A stretch of 64,000 nucleotides of DNA from Sipunculus nudus (GCA_026874595.1 CM049307.1:25886362-25950361); one strand, 5' to 3'; positions 36,561 through 49,708 are shown, counted from the stretch's first letter. The notes: a model not told the origin generated them from the letters alone. Made by a program: numbers and translations.

Positions 36561-38617
36561 GTCGGCTAGCGATTTTACTTAAGCTGTATTGTAAAATGAT
36601 AAAATATTGGAACTTAATATACCTGTGTTTTCAGCTGGCTTTGTAAGCATTTTGGACAAGCCAACTATATACTTCCTTGGTTGCAACATGACTTTTGGGG
36701 ATTTTCCATTAGTCTTCGCTTTCAATGTCTGCAGATCTCGGTCTATTACGCCTGTCACATGTTTAATGTGAAAAAGTGCTTTAAACAATATAATTTAATA
36801 AAACCACAACGGAATACGGAAATGAACAATCTAATACAGGAATGGTCAAAACAGTTTTATTATTTTCTTGAATAAAACATACTTCTTTAATTCAAGAATT
36901 TTGACAAATGAGATTCAAATTGAAGACTGACTTTCTAAAAGAAATGCCACATACATTTTGTAATCATATATCCTGACGGGACCGTCCTAACAAAAAAACG
37001 TAAGACTCCGTAACAGCGCTCGGCAGTCTACAATGGCAACCGGAAGATATAGGATTCATTTTAGATGCCGATGAATTACATTGAATAACTTTAGTACCTT
37101 CTTCCTTTGACATGAAATATAAAATATATACAAATTAATACAATGAACGTCAACCTTTACTTTGACACAATGATACAAATTACTGCAGCGATATTTATCT
37201 TGATTATAACTGCATCTTAAATTTGAAAAATAGGTTGAACAAGTATCTCGGTAAAATTACAATTGCATAAAATGCCATACTAAAGGCAGTTTAAAGATGA
37301 TTATGACTACCATTATTTCCGCACTTATATCCTATAGCAATAGTGACTTAAGGTAAAGAAATATTTCCAAAAAAACTATCATGAACCTCCATCGCTCTGC
37401 TTCTGATGCCTCTTGAATAATGGTCAAGCTAGAAATTTAGAAACATAAAATTATTCAAAATTTTATATATTTGACCGCAGAAACAGTAAGATCATTCATA
37501 ATGTTATTCAAAGTTTTAATGGAGAAAAAATCTTTCATGTACATTGATATTTGTGAAATTGGTAGAGACCACATAATGAAGTAAGCATTTCACTCAACTG
37601 GCTTTCATGTACTTTTGAAAGAGAACAGCTTTGGTTCATACAGAATTATTATTATACAGACCAGGAGAAGACAAGAAGGTACAGAAAATGTCACACAGAA
37701 GCTGCGTGAATCTTTTTTTAATTAAAAATTATGTAGTGATTCTGGAATATTTAACAAGGTGTGTTTGTTAAATAAAACCAAGGCCGTGAGATGATTTATA
37801 TCTTCTACTGTCGTTGATGGAGATACTTAAAAAAATAGCCACACTTTGGGAAAGGAAATACCTATTTTATTCTTAGCGGAACGAATGACTTTAAAATTCG
37901 CGTTTCCCAATATACTATGACTTAATTCTTAGACTGTCATTGACAGAGCACTTTAACCCATTACTAACGACTCATTGATTGTGTGTAATTACTGGCTATA
38001 AAATTGATGAGTTTACTCACTGATAAGGAGCGGGAATTCATAAAACCCTCCACTTGTAGGCTTCCCAGAATCTTGCACGTTTGCTCTCAAACAAGTCACT
38101 GGAGTATTATCAGCATTATGCTATATCAACTCTGGGGGCCATAAGGCTTTCGTATATATTACTGGCAGACGGTGTTAACCCGGCGGCTTAATTTCGCATC
38201 GTCAAGATCTGTATGATTTATATTAACAGCGGAAGAAATTTGGGATTTGATTAAGTCTAGGATAGACCTAATGTAAATACTATTCCGGCGCAATATAGCT
38301 AACATAAACTTACTTTGATCTTTCACCGGAAGTTCCCAAATGCCTACATTTTGCAGTTGCTCAGGGATTTGGTATATTCATGCCAAGTGGTTTATATTAC
38401 AATTTGTGGTATACCGCTTTGCTTCATCATGGGATTTTCCCAATTTGTAATGAAAATATTCGGTATGAAGTTTAGAGAGCACGTATGTTGTTCTAAGTAA
38501 AAGTTTGTAGTAAATGGTAGCCACTACATTATACAACCTTTGAACAATATAATATCGGGTTTAATTCAGAATTCGGGATACGAAGAACAACTTTCTGTTT
38601 AAAACAATTCAATAAAT
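36561..38617. other. no gene seen
   Basis: About 2 kb of AT-rich sequence. Short open frames at 36579-36788 (minus), 36681-36875 (plus) and 38315-38500 (plus) are not recognisable. Confidence 0.55.
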
Positions 38618-38625
38618 AACATTCC

Positions 38626-39560
38626 CAGGGGCGTAGCCAGGATTGAGGGAGGGGAGGGGGCCATGATCAGTGGCGGATCCAGAATTTCGAAAACATGGGG
38701 GGGGGGGGGCACTAATATGAATGTATGGGTACTATGAAAACTGTTATATATACGTGTATATATGTTTATTATTATTATTTTTATTCTACGTTATATATTT
38801 AAGTGTATGAAAATATATATTTTCTTTTTTTTCAAGTACGACCATAGTTTATTATGGTTAGTTTTAGGTACATGGTGAGGGTATGGGAGGGGTATCCCCC
38901 CTCTTATTGGGAAATATTTTGAATATGCAATGTAAAGAGGACATTTTGAGGCAATTTTTACAAAGAAAATGAGGATTTCCTGTTCCCGTAAAAACTGTTG
39001 TGTCTTTGCGTAGGTAGTCAAACTGTAGGGAGGTTCAATATTTAATATTTATATTTCTTCAAAATTAGGATATAAATTTCAATCGTTTTCAACATGTTAA
39101 AGTCAATGGCGCAAAAGCGCATTTACGTTTATAACTTGCAAAATATTTTCTTTCAAATGTAATCTGTGAGTGAAATAACTGTTGATTTCTTATGTTAAAC
39201 TTTGTTAAACTAAACTTTACCGGGATCCGTGGTCTTGACAGCACACAGGACTCCTAATTAAGAGCACAGATCGCGAGAATGTCGATGGTCAACCCAAACA
39301 AGGGCCTGGTGCTCTGCAGTTGTTCTGCAGCTGTTAATACATATCCTCATCCTCAACTAATGAATTTGTAGATTAATAAATTGCAGATAACTTATATAAA
39401 ATCAAATTGCTAATTAATAAAAAGAAATATGAAATACAAAAATTAACCACGAAAATTGGGAAATGGATAAAATGAGAGATATTGCAGCTCAACAGGGGGC
39501 CACGCGCCGAAGGCGGCCTCTCTGGATCCCCTTCTGGATCCCCCTCTGGCTACGCCCCTG
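38626..39560. mobile_element. hAT-like MITE
   Basis: The element is 935 bp with perfect 15-bp terminal inverted repeats, CAGGGGCGTAGCCAG on both ends. ACATTCC flanks it at 38619-38625 and 39561-39567. The right flank continues with T, so an original 8-bp duplication ACATTCCT that lost one base on the left would fit the hAT superfamily. A second hAT-like end, CAGTGGCGGATCCAG, lies 40 bp inside the left end, and two TCTGGATCCCC words lie just inside the right end. There is no transposase frame. A run of 13 G (38697-38709) is included. Confidence 0.82.
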
Positions 39561-39567
39561 ACATTCC

Positions 39568-40227
39568 TATGGGAGAAAATAATGTAGGATATGTCACGAA
39601 CGTGTGAACGTGCAGCATTCCGCTTGAGCTCATTTGAGCTTGACTCCTATATGAAGTTTCTCCCCTTAAACCATAGGTTTCTTCATTACGCGGTATTCAG
39701 AAATACAGTATCATTTCCAGAGGTTTAACTTTATATCCATTAGCATATAAACATGACTTACATGAACTACTTGTACTGGAATGATTTCCTTTATTCCTGC
39801 CGTGCTTGTCTATCCGATTGTTTTTATTCATCATCAGTTTTTAAACTCATTCCGCCGGCATACGAGCCTGTTATCAGTTCCTTCATGTTGAGAGATGGGG
39901 TAATATTGTTCAAATATCATAGTATACCTTAATGTCATAAGATTCTTGTTTAATGTATTATATTTGATAAAGTGTAATTTCTCACAAAACTGTATATAGT
40001 CCGTACAAACACGCTTGTCCACCTATACATCTGTTATGTTTCTATTATTTCTAAACCAGTATATATTTTAAAACTGGAAACAGGAGGGGATAATTACAGT
40101 GACTTGATACTTTTCGTAAACCCAATTTGTCGTGTCATTAGTGTTAACACCGGCAGTCTTCATGACGCCCTTGGCTCTTGAAAACGCTGTTATTGATTCC
40201 GCCACTTATGCTATGAACGAATTACTG

Positions 40228-40229
<2 letters not shown>
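39568..40229. other. no gene seen
   Basis: AT-rich sequence without recognisable features. Confidence 0.55.

Positions 40230-40276
<47 letters not shown>
40230..40276. repeat. (TA)n microsatellite
   Basis: About 47 bp of pure TA. Confidence 0.97.
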
Positions 40277-40279
<3 letters not shown>

Positions 40280-41968
40280 TTATTTTTATTCAGTATAATA
40301 TATACTTTTGAAGTAATCGTGATTAGCATATCAAACATTGCAATTTCATTGTAATCATACAAGTTTGATATATTCTTCTTATATATTTAACTTTCTATAT
40401 AATATAAAACTGCCACGCAATGTGCTTATATATATATCTGACTTCTGTTAACTGGTTATCAAGGCTTTGTGGAAGATCACTAAAGTCCCTAAATAAAATT
40501 TAATAATACATAAATAAAGAAATCTAACTTGTATAATCAATAAATAATTAGGATTATTGAATAAACCAATTATGTAAGCCTGATATATTCCATCTGGAAA
40601 AGCCATAACGCCCCCATCCCTACCAATTCAGCTACCAGCATCCCTTGGTTGCTCCTGTAGAAAATAATTACCCTGGTGACCACAGAGTGCCGCCCTTAGA
40701 GTCGTGGCCTTCCAAACCAATTAGACCTTTGACCACTACTTTACCTGAGAGCCCTCTTCTGGTTGCCCATGCTCCAATGGTCATAGTCCAGTGGGCCGTG
40801 CTTGTAAGTAGCGACGATAAGTGCACTGGCCTCTCTTTCTCTCTATTCCGCCATTCACTTTTTCAGTGGTGATTGTATTCTTTTCTAAAAACACTGTACG
40901 TGACTAGTATATATGTTGCGGCGTATTATTATTCTATAGGATACTAGAACTGTATTCGGCTTCAAAATGTACCGTATGATTTTAACTATCGGAAAAAGAT
41001 GAGTAGTATTTGGAAAAATTATACTATATATTATATATTATATGAAATGTTTTATTCGTACAAAGAAAGAGCATAATTTGAAAAAGGTTAAAAATTGTGA
41101 ATGTCAGTAAGGCCATCTCTTTAATTCACTAAGTTGAGGTCGATGCTTTCTATTGCCCGTTCCTCTCCAGAAATTTTACCGACATTTCTTTGCAAGAAAA
41201 TTTACTAAATGTACATCAGTATTACATTTTCACATAAAATACCGAGACTGTTGCCAATAAAAGTAGACCTCTGTGAGCTATAAAGCAAACAAGTGAATCA
41301 TAAGATCTGCACATACATAATATCATTTTTATAAATCTCTATCTGCATGCTCAAAAGGAAGACTTCCAGCCACTGACAACACAATTGGTGTATGTGCATT
41401 GTAGGATAGTTTCCAGACCGCACTTAAATTTCTGTTAAAGGCTCTAATTATTTATTTCAAACCTTTATGCCTCATGTTCCAAATGTAGCACCCATAAAAT
41501 GATGTACAATAACTTGAAGATATTATTAAGAATTTGTCAAGGTTGACCCCTGAAATTGGCTCAATTAAGCTGATATTATCAAAGGTTACTGAAAATTCAC
41601 ATAGCAATTAATCATCTAACCCCCAGTTAGGCATTGTGGGACGGCTTGGACTACATGTCTTAACTGTAAAACTTCAAAATACAAATTTGTAACATTTCTA
41701 GGAAACACTTACAGTGCCTAACAGAAAGAGGTAAGTTAGGAGTAAAATTGACCTCTCGCTGAATGGTATTACTATAGATCTTCTCCAAAGAAGAGTCATG
41801 TGCACAATTTGACGAAAAGCAATCAAAGCAATAACATCTTTTTATATAAGGACGTGAAGAACAAAATGCGCATAAGTAAATAAAACACTGCTGATCTGTA
41901 ATTATATTCTTGTACACAAAACTCCAGATGCAGAGACAGGTCGAACTTCATTGTTTAATGGAATTGTG

Positions 41969-41972
<4 letters not shown>
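40277..41972. other. no gene seen
   Basis: Mostly featureless. A fragment at 41625-41710 (TTGTGGGACGGC, then AACATTTCTAGGAAACA) resembles the dispersed repeat at 2160 and 60340. Confidence 0.45.

Positions 41973-42023
<51 letters not shown>
41973..42023. repeat. (TA)n microsatellite
   Basis: About 51 bp of pure TA. Confidence 0.97.
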
Positions 42024-42026
<3 letters not shown>

Positions 42027-42719
42027 TGAATGATTAATTGAGCAATAATTTCCTCAGAAAACGTAATGTACTAATTTACGACTTAGTGGATTTCGTGGCG
42101 TATAGCGTCGCTTGATGACACATAGTAAAGTGAGATTTTAGCTGTTTAATTTCACAGTGAACTGTACCCGCTGCCTCGAAAAGGTATTTCTTCCTGATTA
42201 TGTACTAAATGACACGGGGAATTAGGTAGTAATGACAACAAAGGCCTATGGGTGTGTCCTTACATGTTGTCCTTACCACTGTTTACCTGTTCCAGATTAT
42301 ATCTGAATTAATTAACGATAAAAATAAATTTAAAGGTATGTAAGAAGAAGATCCGGAAGTGTAGTATATGTACATGGGGCGGTTATGTTAATTACGATAC
42401 ACTCCACAGTTCTATAAGACAAGCAGTTTTTAAATGAGGAGTGACTGTCGCATATTTTAATAATGAGCAAAACTACTTTTTCCATGTTATTCACTTACAT
42501 GATATGAAAATTAAATTTGCTAAAATTTCTCAGAAACTTCCTCTACAGCACAGCATTTTACATTATGCTACTCGAGAAATAACAAAGTGAAATATGTTTT
42601 GACAAAGGGCATGAAATGTATAAAAAGAGTGTAGGAATTTTGAATGAATTCGATAACCAATATGGATACAACATCATCATTGCTTGCGTGATAACGATAT
42701 AATGTATATAACGACTGTA

Positions 42720-44996
42720 AATTAAAGCCATCTACTGTGAAAATAATTTGAAGAAATGATATGGCTCTTGCAAAGTGGGAGATTTTGAAAGATACTAGGT
42801 ATAAATTAAAGCACAGAGGGCACCACGAAAAACGACATTTTTAGTTGTAAGTTGATGCAACGTATAGCTGCCCATGTGAAAAGACAGGCTCAGGTAAACA
42901 TGCTCTAATAGTTATTCATGTTTGTCCTGAGCTTTGTTGATTGTCATGAAATAAGCTGGTCTGATCGTGAACTGTCAACGCTCCCAGGTATAAGGCAGGT
43001 TTACATCTTTCAGTGGAAGTTTGTAGCAAGAAATTAACTTCAGCCTTGGTTCTTTGCTTTGTCTCTGGGCAAATTAAGAAAATATATGTACAAATTTTGT
43101 CAAAAATTTGTAGATAGTCAACGTAAAGCTATATAAACAATCCGTTAAATCTTGGAGGAAATCGGGTCAATTTAATATATTTTTATATAAATTATGACAA
43201 AGGACAATTCCTATGTCCCGTGCACCCATTCGCATTGATTTGTCCTGCAACTCGCCAGGTTAACCAGTGTTACTGAAGCGTGACATTGTTTATATATGAA
43301 ACGTGTGCACGTGACCACATGACTGATAAAGAGCTTTTTGGCGGAAGTTTGCTCCGATTGCAAAATCTAGTTTGTTAATAGAATCCATAATGGTAATATA
43401 TTTCCTTTTTTCAACGTCCATTTGAATTTCGAATTCGAAAAATTATTTGTACCCACCCCCCACCCCCCCCCACCCCCCGGGAATTATATTAAAGTTGTTG
43501 TGCTTCCTTTGAAAAAAAAACATTTTTTTTACTTTTTTTTAACTTCTAACAGTGCATAAATTAATCGAATAATTAAAGCCATTGTTTTCAAAAGAAAATT
43601 ATGAATTTAAAGATACCAACATAGCTGAAAACCTAGAAATTATGCACACTTATCAAATGGTGGGCGATCGTGTCTGTGCCTTATGTCAGCTCCTTGTGAT
43701 ACAAAAGCGGAAAAGCTCTCTCAATATTAAAAGCATTCATGTGGTCATGTGTTGAGGGTTTAAATTAAGAACCTTTGGTTTCTTTTGAGAGAGTGAAATT
43801 TCTTTAGAGTTTTAATTGATATTGGGAATAATGGGGATTATAGTGCACGCGTGTGTTTGCCTGTTCATGAAAGCACCCGGCTCTGGCAGGATTGCTCTCT
43901 GGCTATGGTCCAACGGGTCGGTGATCTCGAACTGCAGGAAAATCCCCAAGGAGCCTTCTGAAGAGAAGTGTTACAGGTGCTCTTTTTATTATGTGACACG
44001 GGCGTAACTCCTGTTCTAGCACTCGTGTCTGGCCGCGTATTACATTCTATGTTTAATCCGTACCGGTTGAACTCTCGTTGTCATGTTTAGCCTTGGGTTT
44101 TCACGCTTGGTCGTGGGTCACGTGATGAGCCTGGTATGTGGAGATAGACAGCGCTGTTTTTCTTTAGAATTCCTGAAACGCGTGTAGACTGTGTTTTGCA
44201 AGATCTTTTAGACTGTTCGAGAAGTGGAAAATTCTCGGCTTAGGGTGTGAAGGTATATTAATGGGCTGTTTTTTAGAACCAGAGAGAGCAGAGAAGATTC
44301 CAGCGGACGCAGAAGCGTGTGTCAGATTCTAGGACCTTATTCGACTAATGCGGCAATTATAGATGTTCAAAGACTTTCTCCTGGATTTTATGCATTCGGA
44401 CTTCAGTTTACTTTCTGGGTTGTTGCAAGAACTTTCCACTGGACTGTCATTCTCCGAGAGTTTACATTTAAAGGACTTATCGTTGTGATGGTGTTGGTAT
44501 CCGGGTACTGTGCACATTATTTTTCTATGTGATTGTATTGACTTGTTGCTATTACGCTGTTTTACTGTATAATTGTATTGATTTAATGTATTGTATTGTT
44601 AGGGTTGTTTTAAGAATAAATTATAGTTATTTGTTAACAAAAAAAAAACACTGACTTCTTTATTCATTCCCCTAGACATTTCACGCTGCCTAGTGTTACA
44701 GAATCTGATTTTTTTATCTCCATTACAAAATTTGTGTTCATCACGCATACGTGATCTGTTTATATTAGGTTCCGTAACAAAAGTGACAGCCTAGAGGACC
44801 TTAAAGCACAAAAGAAAAAGGGACACATATGGTGGAAATACTAAAAATATTAATTATGCAGCTTAACAGGAAATAATGCAGGCAAATAAAACAAACTTGT
44901 CTTAGAAGAGCCCAACGACGATTCGTGTGTCGAATTTTGAAGTCCAAACAAGAGCGGAAGTAGGTAAACGGTTGTGTAGAAAAAACCCAACTGCGT
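42720..44996 (+). repeat. repeat X, copy 2, split by a solo LTR
   Basis: Homologous to 27746-29846 in the same order and orientation (landmarks under copy 1). It is interrupted at 43969-44779 by a solo LTR. Without the LTR it is about 1.47 kb, shorter than copy 1 because it lacks the family Y insertion and one internal subunit. The C-rich stretch at 43454-43480 corresponds to CAGCCCCCCACAACCG in copy 1. The left limit is approximate. Confidence 0.7.
43969..44779 (+). mobile_element. solo LTR (LTR family 1), inside repeat X
   Basis: The LTR is 811 bp, starts TGTTACAGG and ends TTCCGTAACA; TGTTAC/GTAACA is a 6-bp terminal inverted repeat. A TATA-like TATATTA is at 44254-44260, an AATAAA signal at 44615-44620, and an E-box CACGTG at 44119-44124. 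The flanking 4-mers GAAG and AAAG differ by one base, consistent with a 4-bp target duplication as in gypsy-type elements. Repeat X copy 1 is the empty site (CTGAAAAACTTGACAGGCG), which confirms the limits. No primer site, gag or pol follows. The 71-codon frame at 44317-44532 is partly conserved with the copy at 58.7 kb only because both are recent LTRs. Confidence 0.88.
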
Positions 44997-44999
44997 AAT

Positions 45000-47860
45000 A
45001 ATTATATTAATTTACGTTTGACGCAATATACGGAATGTGGTATAAATTCTCAATTGGCATAAACTTGGAGGATTGTAAAACACTGCGGTGTGGGACAGGT
45101 GATGTCAAAACCCGCTAGTTGCATAGATAAGTCAACTAATGGTAACTAGGTCTCATGGTCGCTATACCGCGCGCGGTCTACGGATCAAGTTCTCCAGGGA
45201 ATTTGCTTTTTCAACCCGTTTACCATTCCGCATACTGCGTACCACCAAGCAAGTTAATGGTTGATGGCATCACGTGGAGAAAAAAATGTACCTTGTCCGC
45301 TTACCGCGGGCCAAATATGTGATACGCGAAAATGTTTTCTTCGCTGTAGTTTTTTTATCATAAACCGTTGACCGGGCCCGCGGTAAGATATCGCTGTAAA
45401 ATATCGCTCATATGATATTTTAGCTGTTTAATCTCATGTGTTCGTCGGTATATGCTTATTTTACACATAGGGTTTGGCAGAACCAACAGAGCGTCTTTTT
45501 CGGGGTGGAGGCCTGTTTGATATACAATGCCACATATGAATATACGATTAAAAGTGTTAAGAGAAGGTCTGTAACAATATATCCTCCCACAAGACGACAC
45601 ACATTTCGATACCCGCTCAAGATACCATACGCGATGCGATTAATGTATAATATTTAATATAGTTTAATATAGTTCCGGAACATGGTTCCAGACACTCGGC
45701 ATCGCTCGCAATGTATTTGAGAATATAATCGAAGTAGCTTAAAAAATAACCAGCTTCGTCTTGCAAATTTCTTTTCCATATCATAAAATGAAATTTCTTT
45801 CCAAACCCCATTGGTCAATCTGATGCTTTTAAACTTGTATGTGATAACTTGCGTTCGTATCACGTCTTGTCTAAGAAAGGGAATGTTGTTATTGTATGGC
45901 GACGCTCTCTGTTGGATTGATGCAATAATATGGGTCTCGTTTGCTTACAACACGTGATAGGGACAGTCTCCATGGAGAGCCTTTTTCCTGAAATAAAAAC
46001 TCCCACATAAAATCTCCTCTTGGCATACTTCCCCTTGTGACATAAACGAAAAAGTCTCCCTTTAGAATATAATAATTGCACTAAACCCTCATCACGTGTA
46101 TCAGAGAATGATTAGTGAGATAATACGAACGTATTTTATTTAACAACAGGTTTTTCAACTTTCTTTTTCATAATTTAAATTTGTTTTTTATCACCTTAAT
46201 GTACGACCATTCATCCACATACAAGTGGCTTTCCGGTTTATGACAATCAAATAAGGGAACTGACGCAAACCATATCCAACAAATCTTGACTGAAATCCGT
46301 ATTAGAATGATTGATGTGGAATACATGCAGCATGATATACTTGATGAAGGAGTTATCTTGAAATCGATGATAGATTTATTAGTTTGCGTATTGTTCAAGG
46401 AAAAAGTGAGGGGGACAAAAGTTACTCTATCCTCTGCTCCTTAAACAGTAAAGGGTCATGTCCCTCTGGAAGCAAGGCCTATACCATGGCATAATACCCG
46501 ACTATGCATCGAAATACGGGCATCTGACGATCCCACTATAAACAGGACTTTGATGAAGACGAATATAATTCCAGACACTCGGCATTCAGGATCAGACTCT
46601 TTTTGTGTAGATTATATTTATTTTTCCCCATTTGAGTGGCCATTATGATATGTTGTTTATACGAGTGCCGTTTAATAGTATGATTTCCTTACGGAAAGCT
46701 GAAATGCAATTTACATAATTTGTATGATTTGATTAAGGATTCCATCAAGGCATAGAAAATAATATACCGAAATGTAGCTTAGGTGGGTTACTATGGTGAC
46801 AAAGTTTATCTGATAGATTAAGCCTAATAACAGAATGGTAGGATATATGTTTATATAACAAGTGTATTTTACTGAAGATGGAGTCCTCCATTTCCAAGGT
46901 ACGGTAACTCAGGGTAACGTATAACGTTAAAAAGTTTTTACTGCCAGAGTAAAGATTAAACTCATTTCTTCCAGAAGCACATGTCATAAATTCACGTGTT
47001 CTTTTCTTCCTTTACAGCTTAAAGGCACTTCAGTCTCTTTGAGATTTTTTTGTCAGGCAGGTCGGAGTCGGCGCCGAGGGTTCTTTTCATGTCATAAATC
47101 AGATGTACATAGCAATAAACTCGACGGTAAACGAGCTGGAAGCTATGTCTGAGAACATATAGGGATTAGCTTCAAAAGGCAAACGGTGGAAACGAGACAA
47201 TAGTGTTGCAGCTTCGCAGCATGACAAAAAGCAAACTTGCAAACAAGGTTTGAGAAATTCATACGCAGTTTAGAACTAGACGTTTTGTACATGTGGTGGT
47301 CGACCCACAGGTTTCATAAACGATGCTACCCAGGTAAGTGTTAAGGAGGAAAGTCACTTTAGTTACATATTGGTGGCCTGTCCCCAGGGAAAAGACACCC
47401 GTCTTCTGCGATAGCGTCATATTATATTATATAAAACAGTCCTAAGGGTTCCTTCTGGCTTACTGGGTGTTGTGTTATTCAAAATGCTCCTGGCCAAGCC
47501 CTAATACAAAATGGCGTAGTCCCGTCAAAAGTAAACATCATGTCAGCTTAATTGACACAAGGCGGGCTATATTATCTAAGGCATGCCAATTTATCCGTAG
47601 ACAGTGTGCTCTCCCGCCTTCTGAAGTTTGTGTACTCTATCCGAATGTATGACATATATCATCACTGGTATATTAAATAACATGCCGCAATACTGAGTAT
47701 ATAATTGTAATTTAATTAATAATACATAAATTTATAATTTGGAATTATAATATTTTTGGGTATATGAACCTGATGTATGTGATCAAGCTTATGACGTCAT
47801 CATTTTCATTAACACTTGGTATCGTATGGTATTATGACAATGTTCTCTTCACATGCATAT
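45000..47860. other. no gene seen
   Basis: About 2.9 kb with several short open frames on the minus strand (45358-46987, each at most 81 codons) but no motif I recognise. CCAGACACTCGGCAT occurs twice (about 45689 and 46572), too short to interpret. Confidence 0.5.
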
Positions 47861-48994
47861 ACACTGTAAGTGAAGGGGGTTCCAGCTATGACACTAAAGG
47901 GTTTCTCAGTGTTGACTGAGTGGGGTACATGTTAAGGTTCCAGCTGGAACCTTAAACGCGGGTTCTTTTAAGAACCTCCCATGGGTTCTTTCCCTGAACC
48001 TCTAAGGTTCCATTTAGAACCTCTTCAGAGGTTCTGAGAGGAACCCATTAAGGTTCTTTACGATGGATTGTTTGGGGAACCTTTAAAGGTTCTTCGTGGA
48101 ACCCCATGCATGTGTATGGTTCTTTAAGGAACCTTCAATGCAGGTTTATTTTAGAATACAGTCCAAGATGGCTTATCATACGTTTAAATGAAATCATCGC
48201 ACCTAATATGCCCATATCTAAGGGAAACTGTCTAGATCAATAATATGAAATATTAGTATTTCTCTTAGAAAATGGGTAACTGCCATGATCATAGCTGAAC
48301 ATTCATATTTACACATGAATCCTGAAAATATGATAAATCCTCCAGTTGAAATGAAAACTCGTTTTTAAGGTAATACATTTTTTATTTAGTTGTAAAGATC
48401 CCCTTGTCAAAAAAATCTTCAATAGCCAAAAAGCAGTAGCACTTGTATGCACATAAAAAATATTATTTTGCAATTGCGATACAGAGTTACCCACTTCAAA
48501 AAATTTCCATTCTTTCTTGGAGTCGTTTTGATACTTTTGCAACAGTTCATGCACATCACCCCATGATTAATATGGTCATGGGCCTTTGTTTAGATTAAGT
48601 GAACGTATAAATTCTTTCTCAGACACAGGCTATTTTGGAACATGTCACTTGGCAGTTAGTCTCTAGACATAACTTTGACAATCCTCACACAAATATAAGG
48701 AAAACATAGATCTTACCTCTTATTATTTCCTCTTCTGACATCTCGAGAGGTCAAAACAAACGCCTGTGAACAACTGACCTCATTAGTTCAAATATTTTGC
48801 GCATGCGCGTCCTAATCTTCAGGTCATCCGGCCAATACACAGGTTCCATCTTGAACCTTATTATAAGTCATGGTTAGGGCACGAACCTCCAGGTACCAGA
48901 TGGAACCTCTTTACACAGAAGAGAGTTCCAGAAGGAACCATGGCTCTACCCAGAACCATGTGGGTTCTGAACCACAAAGAACTCTTTTTTCTCA

Positions 48995-48998
<4 letters not shown>
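47861..48998. mobile_element. foldback-like element with GGTTC hairpin arrays
   Basis: Starts ACACTGTAAG and ends CTCAGTGT, a short inverted end (ACACTG/CAGTGT). Left (47932-48130) and right (48835-48990) flanks are crowded with GGTTC/GAACC words arranged as successive hairpins. The first is a perfect 24-bp palindrome at 47932-47955 centred on CCAGCTGG. Others include GGTTCTTTTAAGAACC and GGTTCCATTTAGAACC. The middle (48150-48830) lacks these motifs and has an unrecognised 81-codon minus-strand frame. GGTTCTTTAAAGAACC-type MITEs are familiar to me from fish and other animals; this may be a molluscan relative. A target duplication is not clear, and a (TA)n array starts 4 bp beyond the right end. 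Confidence 0.6.
48798..48809. promoter_or_regulatory. NRF-1-like palindrome
   Basis: TGCGCATGCGCG, identical to 15586-15597, in the right part of the GGTTC element. Functional relevance unknown. Confidence 0.3.

Positions 48999-49001
<3 letters not shown>

Positions 49002-49063
<62 letters not shown>
49002..49063. repeat. (TA)n microsatellite abutting the GGTTC element
   Basis: About 62 bp of TA with one extra A pair, starting four bases after the element's right end. Confidence 0.96.
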
Positions 49064-49067
<4 letters not shown>

Positions 49068-49649
49068 TATGATTCAAGTAGTCGAACTGGTTTGCACTTT
49101 TTGCACAGCTGTATGAAAATATAGCTTGTTACCTTGGAAAAATACACAACATGGTATACAGTGACAGGTAAACAAGTCCTCTGATACCGGAAATGAGACT
49201 GATTAGACTGTCTGAGTTGGCTTTAACAAATGTCCTTTTGAAGAAAGCCGGGGACATAGATCAAAGGACATGTCTTTTCAAAACCGGAGGTTTGTATGAA
49301 AACGGAAAGTAAAACCGGCATGAGAAAATAACTACTCATTACCGGAAGGAAAATAAGGAATAGATTTTTAACAGACGTGAAGATAGTTACGTAGAGTTTT
49401 TTTTTTCAACGACATCGGACGAAGCGGTGATAGACCTTCAGTTATTAAATTCCGAGACTGATTAAAAAAGTAGGTTATATTCACAAATCAAACGCGAATG
49501 GAGCAGTCGGAGATCCACCACCGCCCAACAGATGAACTCTTACAAAGATAGGCGTTACAATGGTTTCACATCAAGATTTATAGACCGTCCTGTGAAAGTG
49601 CGGGGGTCCTTGCATTTAATCTTCACTTGGATGAGTCAACAACTGTTGC
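49064..49649. other. no gene seen
   Basis: AT-rich spacer without recognised features. Confidence 0.5.
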
Positions 49650-49672
49650 GGGGGGGGGGGGGGGGGGGGGGG
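49650..49672. repeat. poly-G tract
   Basis: Twenty-three consecutive G, the longest homopolymer G run here, 37 bp before a (TA)n array. Its length is likely to be uncertain in the assembly, and it could form a G-quadruplex. Confidence 0.95.
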
Positions 49673-49705
49673 AGCAGTCCTAGCTTTTATTTCCTGTCTG
49701 AGAAG

Positions 49706-49708
<3 letters not shown>

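Noticed and set aside
44317-44532. Conserved 71-75 codon frames in two LTRs (also 58983-59210)
   Set aside because: Similarity follows from LTR homology at the DNA level; the frames span the predicted transcript leader and are disrupted in the third copy.
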